From Prorocentrum cordatum (Eukaryota > Sar > Dinophyceae > Prorocentrales > Prorocentraceae), in contig CAUYUJ010015948.1 in NCBI GenBank assembly GCA_963575745.1, positions 554,794-618,793 of the forward strand: a DNA stretch of 64,000 nucleotides. The letters are read 5' to 3'. This document shows positions 53,900-64,000 of this stretch, piece by piece. A program made the translations under genes and the position numbers. Every line of letters starts with the position of its first letter. The stretch's first letter is position 1. The notes under the pieces were generated by a model. The model had not been told where the DNA came from, did not search any database, and saw nothing but the letters and a program-made list of their open reading frames with translations.

Positions 53900-56800
53900 G
53901 GCAAGGGCTCGGCGTTCAACGACGCGGACGCCCTCCAGGTCTTGTGGCAGGCCTTCTTTGAGGAGATGGATGGTCCCTCGGATTTGAAGTACGACAGCGC
54001 TGGCAACATCGAGAAGGTCTCGGTGAACAGTGCTGAGTTGACTAGGCACCGGCTCTTCTTGACGGCCACCCGCTCCCTCGGGAAGCAGGTCACTGCTGGT
54101 GCCGCGAAGGACCGACGGCCCCAAAGAACTTGGAGGGGGGACGGGAGGAGGAGAGCAAGGCGGAGGAAGAGGATGATGAGGTGGATGGGGGAGGAAGTGG
54201 GCATGGATGGGAATGGAGGTGGATGGGGGCAACAAGGAGGTTGAGGAGTCAAGCCAACTGAACGCAGAGGGGGCGGATGTCAGAGGAGGAGGAGGGAGGC
54301 CATGAGCGCAGGCGGTGAAGGAGGAGGAGGTGGGAGGGAAGGAACACGAAGACGAGGAGGAGGGGAGAAGGAGGACGGAGGAGGAAGAGGTGCAGGAGGA
54401 GTACGATGGGGGAGAAGGAGGAGGAGGAGGAAGAGGAGGAGGATGAGGAGGAGGAGAAGGCGGAGGAGGAGATCGAGAAGGAAGAGGAGGATGAGGAGGA
54501 GGAACGATGCTGCCAGCAGGAGGCGCTGCGCTGCATCGCCGAGGGCTTGGAGGAGAAGTGGAACCTCGGGGACCAGCAGGACGCGTGGATCACCCACGCT
54601 GCTGGGCAGATCCGCGCGATGCTGCGCCACGTGTACATGGCCGTGGGCCAGCGGACCGACGAGGGCTCCGATAACACCTCGACAATGCGCAACCGACGCC
54701 GAACGGTTTCCCGTTGCCGATCGAGCGACGACCGCTCGTTCGATAACGAGGGGCCGCTCGGCGTCGGTACTGCGCTGGCCGTCGTGGCGTTGTTGGAACG
54801 GAGGAAGCCTCCGAGCTGGGCCGCCGCGTTCGTCGGCGACTGCGGCTCGGACGAGCAGGGCGACGGCGACGCCGAGGTCGCCGAGCCGGTCGCCGAGCCG
54901 GTCGCCGAGCCCGTCGCCGAGCCCGACGCCGAGCCCGTCGCCGAGCCCGTCACCGAGCTGGGGAGCAGCGCCGCGGCGGCCAGTGGCGAGCCGCCAGTCG
55001 GCGACGAGGTGCCCGCGATGAAGCGCCGCGAGAGCCTCGGCACCAAGGGCGACCTCGAGGTCGCCGAGAGGGTCGGCAAGTTCGAGGTCGGCTACGCGCA
55101 GCGCCTCGAGGTCGGCTGCAGGGCGATACCAACTAGAGGGAAATGAGCGGGGGAGTGGGGGGAGGAGGTGGAGGAGGCGAAGGAGGGGGAGAGATGGAAG
55201 AGGGGCCAGGCAAGCGCGGAGGACGGAACGGGAGGAAGGAGGAGGAGGAGGAGGAGGAGGAAGAGGAGGAGGAGGAGGAGGAGGAGGAGGAGGAGGAGGA
55301 GGAGGAGTAGGAGGAGGAGGAGGAGGGAGGAGGAAGGTGGAGGAGGAGGAGGAGAAGAACACAAGGAGGCCCTCGGTATTCGTCGATGTCCCCTCCTCCT
55401 GCGGCCCCAGTGGGGGTGGCCACGTGCGTCCGCCACACCCAGTACAGCGTTTCGTGGCCCCATAGGAAGCTCCACGCAAGGCCCCAGTGGGGGTGGCCGC
55501 ATGCGTCCGCCACACCCAGTACAGCGCTTCGTGGCCCCATAGGGAGCTCCACGCAAGGCCCCAGTGGGGGTGGCCACATGCGCCCGCCACACCCAGCACA
55601 GAAGTCACGGTCCTACAGGGAGCTCCACCTGCGGCCCCAGCGGGGGTGGCCACGTGCGTCCGCCACACCCAACGCAGCGCGTTGCCCCATAGGGAGCCCC
55701 ACCTGCGGCCCCAGTGGGGGTGGCCACATGCGTCCGCCACGCCCAGTACAGCGCTTCGTGGCCCCATAGGGGGGCCCACCTGCGGCCCCAATGGGAGTGG
55801 CCACATGCGTCCGCCACACCCACTACAGCGTTTCGTGGCCCCATGGAGGGCTCCACCTGCGGCCCCAGTGGGGGTGGCCACATGCGCCCGCCACGCCCAG
55901 CGGGAGGGCAGGAGAAGGGAGTGCCCGCTCGAACCTTGAACGCCAAGCCAGCAGGCTGCGTGGAGGCGCGACGTGACGCGCCGTTCGATTGAGGAGTTTG
56001 TCGTGCCTGTGCCGCGTGACGGCGGGTTCGCCGCGGTTTGGCAGGACGGGTTCGAGTGGGCACTCCCGAAAGCCATTGCGGGCGACATCTCGAGCTCGCA
56101 GGCGCAGCAGAAGCCAGAGAAGAGCAAGCTCATCGTTGATGGGCACAAGGATGGTAGTTACACGTGCGCGCTGCAGTTCGTCGAGAAGAAAGGCCAGCGG
56201 CGGTTGCAGATCTGGGAGAAAGGCGACGATGGCCGTTCCCAAGTCATGCAGATGGTCGGGCACGGTGACGAGAGCCGGGCAACTGAGTTCATGAAAGAGC
56301 AATGGCGAGCTTACATCGACGGCGCGGCCGACAAGGACGCCATGGAGGACGCCAAGAAGAAGCACCTGAAGGGGAACCCGAGGGACTGCGCTGGCAAGAA
56401 GCCTGCTGCGGCCGCCGCGGCCAAGGTCGCGTCTAGAATTGCGATCTCCCACACCCGTCACCTCCTCCTCCTCCTCCTCCTCCTCCTCCTCCTCCGCCTC
56501 TGCCTCCTCCCCCTCCTCCTCCTCCTCCTCCTCCTCCTCCTCCTCCTCCCCCTCCTCCTCCCACTCTTCCTCCTCCCGCGCCTCCTGCCACGTCTTCCTA
56601 CCTTCCTCCCCCCTTCCCTTCCCCGCCAGCTCTCTTCCTCCCTCCTCCTCCTCCTCCTCCTCCTCCTCCTCCTCCGCCCCTCACCTCCTCCTCCTCTTCC
56701 TCTTCCTTGCAGTCTCCCAGGGATCGCAAAACCTAGACGTTGAAGGGGTCAGCTGGCCCCAAGATGAAGGCCAAGACCAAGGCCAAGCCGAGGGCGAAGG

Positions 56801-57201
56801 CCAGCAAGGCCGTCGACGACGATGACGTCCCAGCTGGGGAGGAGCAGGAGCCGGCAGAGCACCGCGAGGATTCGGACCTCGAGGGCGACGACGCCGAGCT
56901 GGCCGACGACGACGATGACGTCCCAGCTGAGGAGGTGCAGCAGGAGCCAGCCGCGCCGCCAGCAGAGCCGATCGAGACCCCGAAGGCGAAGACCGCCACG
57001 GGGGAGACGATCATCGTCGAGAACGGGCCCGCGACGGCCAACAAGAGCACGAATATCGCGGGCGGCAGCAGCAGCAGGCGCGGCAAGACCAGCGACAACG
57101 TCGGCATCAAGCAGACGGAGCTCTCGGTCGGGAGCAGCGCGGCCACGTCCGCGGGCGACGGCGTCGCCGCGGGCCTCTTCGACAACATGTTTTTCGGTTA
57201 G
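53900..57201 (+). CDS. multi-exon Ala/Lys-rich, acidic-tailed protein of unknown function, 5' end uncertain
   Basis: Exons 53900-54088, 54520-55110, 55955-56425 and 56737-57201, all joined in phase 0 by GT-AG introns of 431, 844 and 311 bases; 571 aa as modelled. Exon 1 has ALQVLWQAFFEEMDGPSDLK, exon 2 starts EALRCIAEGLEEKWNLGDQQ and carries tandem EPVAEPVAEP, exon 3 starts AAWRRDVTRRSIEEF and includes GSYTCALQFVEKKGQRRLQI and a Lys/Ala-rich end, and exon 4 is Lys-rich then very acidic, ending GLFDNMFFG. A first exon with MGEEAAAPAAAKK at 53400-53438 joins in phase by a GC donor but is speculative. The order of helical, Lys/Ala-rich and acidic exons parallels exons 2-4 of the left-arm six-exon gene. 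The final stop may be bypassed by splicing into 58136. Introns hold GGA/TCC tracts and a satellite. Confidence 0.6.
55385..55905 (+). repeat. 77-bp variant of the GTGGCCCCATAGG satellite, cluster C, in an intron
   Basis: GTGGCCC recurs 77 bases apart (55454 and 55531). The unit also carries CCCAGTGGGGGTGGCCACATG. It lies wholly inside intron 55111-55954. Confidence 0.9.
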
Positions 57202-58135
57202 CCGTTCGGCTGCATGTTCTTTTTCGGCTGCTCGGCTCCGTTGGGCCGACAGCTGTGCAAGTGGCGTCGGGTATCACGCTCACCTTCAGTGAGACGGTGC
57301 CCGATGCGTTCCGCAAGCAACCAGTGGATCGGCCAGCTCACTGGCTGTTGTTTCTGTAGCTACCGCTGAAAACAATCAAACTGGCGGGGCGTGGGAGGTG
57401 AGGGAGGGATGCAGGAAGGAGGGAGAGGGAGAGGGATGGCGGAGGGAGGGAGGGAGGTAAAGGGGGACTCGAAATGAGGGGCCCCCCATTCCACCAAATG
57501 CATTGGAAAACTTGGGGGGGTGTAAGGCACGGGGGTCGGCGTCAGCCGTGCAGCATATGCCGCTGGGCTCGGGCGGTCACCTTGCAGCGCCCCACCCCGC
57601 CCCGCCCCTGCGAGCTCGCTCATCAGAGGATGGGGGGTATTGAGACACGACCAAGATGAGAGGGTGAACTAATGGCTGGTGTCCTCCCACCTCCCTCTCC
57701 GCCCTCCTGGCCCCTTCCTTGCCATCCGATTTCCCCCTACTTTCATTCAACCCTGTTCTCTCGCGCTCTCCATGCTCCTTCCCACTCTCCTATGAGGAGT
57801 CCTCCTCCTCCTCCTTCTCCTCTCCTCCTCCTCCTCTCCTCTCTCCTCCCTCCTCCTCCTCTCCCCCTCCTCCTCCTCCTCCTCCTCCTACTCCTCCTCC
57901 TCCTCCTCCTCCTCCTCGAGAAAGTACCGAGGAAGTTCGACAAACGGCCCAGTCGCTCTCAATGGCCTTCCAGATGTTTCTGAATTGCTCAGGGGTTCGA
58001 CGCCATGTTACATTAAAGTCCCGTGGGCCCTGGGGCTCCATCTCGCTTTCGTCCTCCTCTCGATTCCGAAGCTGCTTGGAGCGAGCAGTGCGCTGCCCAC
58101 GCTTCACTTTGTGTGCTGCCCACATTTTCGCACCG
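57202..58135. other. spacer between the two right-arm models, TCC tract
   Basis: (TCC)n at 57795-57915. It may be intergenic, or an intron if the two models are one gene. No other feature is supported. Confidence 0.45.
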
Positions 58136-59033
58136 ATGGTCGAATCACCTGAGCCCGAGCGCCGTGCTGCTGCTGGCCAACAGGCGAGTGCGAGTTCAGC
58201 CCAGCTGGAAGGCCCGATCGAGATAGTGGAGTCCTCGACCTCCCCGAGCTTGATCGCTCACGAGGGCGCGGCCAGCGACGAGGCGATCAAGTCAGAGGGA
58301 GGCCCCGACGAAGTCCACGAGATGCAGGGGCAGGCCAACACCCAGGGCTTCGTCGACCCCTCCCGTCAGCACATGGCCGACAGCACGACTCGCTGCCCAC
58401 GCGATGAGATCCCCGAGGCTGGCGAATCCCAGAGGACTCCTGCAGGCAGCTTCGACTGGGCCTGGAAAAGTCGGACAGCATCGGCCGAGATGAGGCAGCC
58501 CCGCGACCACTCGGACACGGAGTCGGCAGAGGAGGTTGAGTCACCGCCACCGCCGCCGCGCCGCTCTGCGAGGCGTCGCGTGCTGGAGCCCCCCGCGGAC
58601 TTGGGCGGGCCGCAGCCGGCGGCCTCGCAGCTGGCGCAGCCGGCGGCCTCGCAGCCGGCGCAGCCGGCCGAGCAGACGCAGCAGCCACCCGAGCAGATGC
58701 AGCAGCCTTCCGAGCAGTTGCAGCCGCCTCCCGAGCCGATGCAGGCGCCTCCCGCGCAGGCGCAGCTGGCCCGCAGCGCGGAGGGCTCGCAGGTTGAGCA
58801 GCTCCCTGCAGATGAGATGCCGCAGCAGCTTGCCAGCGCGCCGCAGCAGCAGGGGCAGGTTGAGGCTCAGGCGCCGACCCCGCCAGCGTCCGCGGGGCCG
58901 AGGGCGGCGGAGCTGGCAGCTGAGGGCCCCGGCGCGTGGGCTCCCCAGGCAGCGGGTCTAGCTGAACAAACTTGGGAGGCAGGGAGGTGAGAGGAAGAGG
59001 AGAGATGAGAGATAAGGTAAAGAGGGGGATAAC

Positions 59034-59104
<71 letters not shown>

Positions 59105-61066
59105 ACACACACACACACACAACAGAGAGAGAGAGAGAGAGATAAACAAAACAAACAAACACACACAAAAAACGCAGACAGACAGGTAGGCAGGCAGACA
59201 GACACACACAAACAGATGGCATGCAGGCACGCAGGCATGCAGGCACGCAGGCGTGCAGGCAGGCAGGCAGGCAGACAGGCACGCAGACAGACAGACATGC
59301 AGACAGACAGGCAAACCGACGCAGAGGCAGAGGCAGAGACGGTGCCATAGAGGTAAAGATAACCTGCCAGAGGGAGGAGGAGGCGGAGGGGGAGGAGAAG
59401 GAGCAGAATGAGGAAGTGGAGCCTAGGAAGAGGAATGGAGGGCGGAGGGAAGGTGGGGGACGGACGAAGGAACAACAGGGAAGACAGGGGGGGGGGGGCT
59501 ACACGTTGAGGCGATTGTCATTGGCCCCAGAGGCGGCGCGCAGCATCACTCCCCAGAAGTTGGACAAGCCTGCCATGAAGCAGCAGACGGATCAGATGAG
59601 GATCGACGCCCAGGACGCACTCGGGCCATACACTCGTTGCATCACTGTGTGAATATGCTCATCTCGTCCTCCTCCTCCTCCTCCTCCTCATCCTCCTCCT
59701 CCTCCTCCTCCTCCTCCTGCTCCCTCTTCCAGCTTCTCCACCTACTCGGCCTCCTCCTTCTTCTTCTCCTCCTGCTCCTGCTCCTCTCCCTGCTGCTACC
59801 CCCCTGTCGGCTGTGACCTCGGTGGCGGCCGAGGTAGCGCTCGCGGTTGTCGGTGTCGAAGTTGGCGGCCTTGACCCCCCATGGCTAATGGGGCCCTTGT
59901 CCCCTGCCTTCTCCACCGCTTCAGTTCTCTCGCCTGCCTCCTCCTTTCTCGATCTAACCCCATTCGAATCGCTCAGGAGAAGCTCAATCAGGCCAGCGAG
60001 CTCGATGACAATTTCGCCGATCTCATGTCGCGCGACGTGCAAGACATGTACCAGTCGACGGCCTTCACTGAGATGATGTCAGCAAAGGGTTACGACCCGA
60101 GCGACAAGGCGAGCTGGCCCAAGGACCCAGAGCAGATCGCCGTCGACAGCTGGTTGGAATCAAAGACCCAGCGGGAGCGGGATGAGCACGCATTCTGGCA
60201 GAGCATGAAGCAGCAGGGGTTTAACTTCACGACAAGAGCTGTCAAAGGAAATGCAGTCGGGGGGAAGTGGGCGCGGGCGATCAAAGATCCGGAGCTCAAG
60301 AAACGATGCAATCAGGTCTCTGGCGATGCAGCCAAATCAGAGTTCCGTCGAGAGTGGCTCCTGGGCAAATATCAAAACTACGCAGTGGATTTCGAGAAAT
60401 CCACGACCGAGATCCGCGAGAATTGGAAGACGAGCACCTACCTGAGCTTGGGGCGGATCGCCCACCTCGAGGGAGGTGGGCGCGCTGGCTGGCGCCAGGC
60501 ATTCGGGGCCACACAAGACTAGCACAATATATGGCAGAAGCGGGGCCTGAGGGCGACCACGATGAGGATGGTGGAGAGGGGGGTAAGAAAGAAAGCAGGA
60601 GCAGGAAACTGCAGGCGGGAGGAGGACGAGGGCGGGGGGGAGGTGAACGGGGAGAGGGACGAGGAGGAGGATCGACAGGTGAGGAGGGAGGAGGAGGAAG
60701 AGGAGGACAGGTGAGGAGGGAGGAGGAGGAAGAGGAGGAAGGTGAGGGGGGGAAGGAGGAGGAGGAGGCGGAGGAGTAGGAGGAGGAGGAGGAGGAGGGG
60801 GAGGAGGAGGAGGGCGAGGAACATCTGCCAACACTCACAAATAAAAACCACCAGAGGCCCTCTCGTACACCTTCAACTGCATGTGCATGGGCCCTCCGTG
60901 GGTCATGTGGGACACGATGACAAACTCTTTGAAGTTTCTCTACGTGCAGATGGGTCTTCGCGAGAGCTTCGCGACGCACTTCACCAAGCACGAGCGCTGG
61001 CTTCAGGAGTTTCTGGAATTCAATTGGTACCCTTGTCATCCTTACCCTCGCTCCTCATGCGTATTC

Positions 61067-61107
<41 letters not shown>

Positions 61108-63670
61108 AGCCTCCTCATCCAGCTGCAACTCTACCTCGTCCTCTTCCTTCCTCGTTGTCCGCCTTTTCTTGCTCCTCCTCCCCCTTCCACCGATACCCCC
61201 AAATCCTCTTTGTCCTGCTCTTCCTCCTCCTCCTCGTCATCATTCCGTCATCTTTCCTCCTCCTCCTCCTCCGCCTCCTCCTCCTCCGCACCCTCCTCCA
61301 CCTCCGCCTCCCTCACCTCCTCCTCCTCCTCCTCCTCCTCCTCCTCCTCCTCCTCCTCCTCTTCTTCCGCCTCCTCCTCCTCCTCCGTCTCCTCCTCCTC
61401 CTCCTCCTCCTCCTGCTCCTCCTCCTTCTCCCCCCTCACCTCTTTTCCCAACCATCCTGCGGTGTTGGGCCCAGGCTTCGGTGTGAAGAGACAGCGCCCC
61501 GCGTCACCTCGCCTCACCTCCCGCTGCCTCTGCCTGTTCCTTGCCACTGCTCTCCGCGTGCCCATCCCATTCTGGCACGCCCCTCACGAGGATCGTGGCC
61601 CCATAGGGGCTCCACCGAAGGCCACCGCGGCAAAGTCCGCATGCGCCCTCCCGCCCATTTCGGCACGTCCCTCACGAGGATCGTGGCCCCATAGGGAGCT
61701 CCAGCGACCGCCCCAACGGCAGGGCCCGCATGCGTCCTCCCGCCCATTTCGGCACACCCCTCACGAGGATCGTGGCCCCATAGGGAGCTCCGCCGAAGGC
61801 CCCAGCGGCAGGGTTCGCATGCGTCACCGCGCCCATTTCGGCACACCCCTCACGATGATCGTGGCCCCAGCACGGTCCGCATGCGTCCCCCCGCCCATTT
61901 CGGCGCAGCCTTTACGAATATCGTGGCCTCATAGGGAGCTCCACCGAAGGCCCCAGCGGTAGGGCCCGCATGCATCCCCCAGCTCATGATGGCACACCCC
62001 TCGCAAGGATCGTGGCCCCATTGGGAGCTCCACCGAAAGCCCCAGCGGCAGGCCACCCAGCCCATTTCAACACACCCCACGAGGATCGTGCCCCCGCAAG
62101 GAGCTCCACCGAAGGCCACCGCGCGAGGTCTGCGCGCGCGCCCCCCGCCAATTTCGGCACACCCCTCGCGAGGATCGCTGCCCCATAGGGAGCTCCAGCG
62201 GCAGGGCCCGCATGCGTCCCTGAGCCCATTTCGGCGCGCCCCTCACGAGGATCATGGCCTCATAGGGAGCTCAGCCGAAGGCCCCAGCGGCACGGTCCGC
62301 ATGCGTTCCCCCGCTCATTTCGGCACACCCCTTTACGAGGATCGTTGCCCCATTGGGAGCTCCACCGAAAGCCCCAGCGGCAAGGCGCGCATGCGCCCCC
62401 CCGCCCATTTCGGCACACCCCTCACGAGGATCGTGGCCCCATGGGAGCTCCGCCGAAGGCCCCAGCGGCAGGGTTCGCATGCATCCCCCAGCTCATTTCG
62501 GCGCGCCCCTCAGGAGGATCGCGGCCCAAAAGAGAGCTCGACCGAAGGCCCACGCGGCAGGGTCCGCATGAGTCCTCCCGCCCATTTCGGCACACCACTC
62601 ACGAGGATCGTGGCCCCATAGGGAGCTCCGCCGAAGGCCCCAGCGGCAGGGTTTGCATGCGTCGCCGCGCCCATTTCGGCACGCCCCTCAGGAGGATCGC
62701 GGCCCCATAGGGAGCTCGACCGAAGGCCCACGCGGCAGGGTCCGCATGAGCCCTCCCGCCCATTTCGGCACACCCCTCACGACGTCGCGGCCCCGTAGGG
62801 AGCTCCACCGAGAGCGGTGCCCACAAGGCTGCACTCAGAAGTGCATATGGTTGGGTCCTTCGCCAATATAATTTTGCTTCCGAGGACGGTCAGGCGCCGC
62901 CCCTCGGCGCGCCTGCCTCGCTGACCGCTGGCGCTGCGCCTGCGAGGCCACCCCAGCAGCCCGAGCCAGCGGCGCAGCCGCAGCCGCAGGTCGCGCAGCA
63001 GCCGCAGGTCGCGCAGGTCGCGCAGCCCCAGCAGGTGATGGCGAGGGCAGGGCCAGCAGCAGCGGCGCCAGCGCAGCTGGCGGCGGCGCCAGCGCAGCCG
63101 GCGGCGGCCGCTGAGGGCCAAGTGGGGCCCGCCGCGGGCAGCCAGGCAGCCTCTGGCGCGGCGGCCGCTGAGGGGGCTTCGACCGCGGGGGCTTCGACCC
63201 GCGGTGGCAGGGCCAAGCAGAAGGCGACTCCCGAGGCCGACAGCGAGGTCAAGCGGCAGAAGACAGAGCTGAATGAGAAGATCGGGCTGGCCAAGAAGGA
63301 GCTGTCACAGTACGCGGGGGCCACGGCGCAGGCGCGAACGCTGCTCAACCAGATCGTGAACGACAAGTCCAAGGAGTGGGCTGCCGATTCCTCCAAGCTC
63401 CTGCGCAGCGCCCTCGAGGCCTCGGAGAAGTACATCAACGAGAGGCCCCTGTTGAACCAGGTCATGGCGGTCAAGGTGGCGGACCTCTCGAGCCTGCGGA
63501 AGACCATGAACGATGCCGACTTGCTGAACGGCCTCGCGCAGGCCGCCGAGCTCAAGTCCCACTCGTCGAGCATCTTCTTAGAGGCCAAGTGCTTGCTGGC
63601 TCTCATGCGCGCCCGCGAGAAGCAGGACGACCCGACGCCTGCCAAGCAGAAGAGGGCGAGGACTTCTTGA
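58136..63670 (+). CDS. five-exon Ala/Gln/Pro-rich protein related to the left-arm six-exon gene
   Basis: Exons 58136-58955, 59531-59646, 59977-60475 and 60855-61026, then about 62947-63670. Phases 1, 0, 1 and 2 agree with GT-AG boundaries; an alternative last acceptor at 62893 fits composition better but not phase. About 776 aa. Exon 1 is disordered with PPEQMQQPSEQ repeats. Exon 3 has AAKSEFRREWLLGKYQNY, matching SAKEEFRMDWLAKEHAKY of the left-arm gene. Exon 4 has GPPWVMWDTMTNSLKFLYVQ, matching LGGAWARWNNQSKRLEFLCM there. The last exon goes from an Ala/Gln/Pro linker to a helical Lys/Glu/Leu-rich C-terminus (KKELSQYAGATAQARTLLNQ) ending KQKRARTS. The start is an ATG in GATGG context. The last intron (1.9 kb) contains satellite cluster D. 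Function unknown; basic clusters suggest a nuclear role. Confidence 0.65.
59030..59320 (+). repeat. (GA)n, (AC)n and (CAGG)n tracts in intron 58956-59530
   Basis: (GA)n 59032-59101, (CA)n 59104-59122, (GA)n again to about 59141, then AACAAACAC and CAGGCAGACAGG-type tetranucleotide repeats to about 59315. Confidence 0.9.
60560..60820 (+). repeat. GGA-rich tract in intron 60476-60854
   Basis: GGAGGA runs interrupted by CAGGTGAGGAGGGAGGAGGA, which is duplicated (60675-60695 and 60708-60728). Confidence 0.85.
61250..61435 (+). repeat. TCC/GCT-rich tract in the last intron
   Basis: (TCC)n with GCC and GTC interruptions. An earlier (CTG)n run lies at 61072-61106. Confidence 0.85.
61570..62840 (+). 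repeat. 88-90-bp satellite, cluster D, about 14 copies, in an intron
   Basis: GTGGCC recurs near 61595, 61683 and 61772. The unit differs from cluster A by CACGAGGATCGTGGCCCC in place of CACACGTTTCGTGGCCCC. Same orientation as clusters A-C. Confidence 0.95.
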
Positions 63671-64000
63671 ACGCGCTGCTGGGGAAGGCACCGATCGGCC
63701 GATCAAAACTGAGGACTTGGGGCGCGGGGCTCGACACTTAAAAGTGACGTGTGGGTTAGGGGTGGCCAGGTCGTCCCCCCATGTCGGGCCCCGCGTCCCT
63801 GGTCCGCAGTTTTGTTCGCCCGTGCGTTTTGACCTTGCTCGCGAGGGCGGCAAGAGTCATATACATTCTAATTCTGAGGGGTATTTTGTTCAACGTTCGA
63901 CTGTGCTTGGCAAGGTGCGCGGAGCACTCAGCGCGGCGCTCTAATGGCAAGAAGGGTGGTAAATCATTCGAAATCCTCAGATTTCCATGAAATCCTGTTC
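63671..64000. other. 3' flank of the right-arm gene, nothing recognised
   Basis: No gene or repeat supported. GC falls towards the end of the window. Confidence 0.4.

Noticed and set aside
55387-55992. Frames reading PHASATPSTALRGPIG repeats
   Set aside because: Satellite cluster C translation inside a predicted intron.

Overview
The window reads as nuclear DNA of a dinoflagellate. The strongest sign is a 17-base exact match to the conserved dinoflagellate spliced leader (minus strand, 863-879) placed just upstream of an intron-free reading frame. GC-rich sequence, abundant TCC/GGA tracts, GT-AG and GC-AG introns and several satellite families fit. Species and genus cannot be read from the sequence. 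No rRNA, tRNA, CRISPR array or bacterial-type operon was recognised.

Left arm (1-13.7 kb), minus-strand genes. A spliced-leader-tagged, intronless gene runs off the left edge (803 to <1). A small possible zinc-ribbon gene follows (2325-1362), then a transposase-like gene with a homopolymer frameshift (5039-2801). A six-exon gene (13589-6927) follows; its splice phases all agree and give about 1,277 aa.

Centre-left (14.1-25.3 kb), plus strand. This is a lower-GC, densely coding tract whose reading frame is repeatedly interrupted by single stops or 18-42 base segments shaped like tiny introns. It is also peppered with GGCNNAGCC hairpins, many of them translated. One part resembles Tpt1/KptA RNA 2'-phosphotransferase. 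It is either a gene set with extraordinarily short introns or a decaying element. A 73-bp satellite interrupts it.

Middle (25.4-53 kb), gene-poor repeat land. It holds 135-, 90-, ~95-, ~84-, ~106- and ~64-bp tandem arrays, a degenerate GGGGCCTCTTGG array, long trinucleotide tracts, three newly recognised terminal-inverted-repeat element families, triplicated segments around 47.6-50.5 kb and one frameshifted gene remnant.

Right arm (53.4-63.7 kb), plus-strand genes. Two multi-exon models (53900-57201 and 58136-63670) resemble the left-arm six-exon gene: the second shares two sequence blocks with it, and both together match its exon order (Ala/Lys-rich and acidic linkers, then a helical C-terminus). 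They may be one gene. Introns on both arms mostly carry a GGA/TCC or other simple tract, and two introns of the right-arm genes carry the same roughly 77-90 bp satellite that forms free-standing clusters in the middle.
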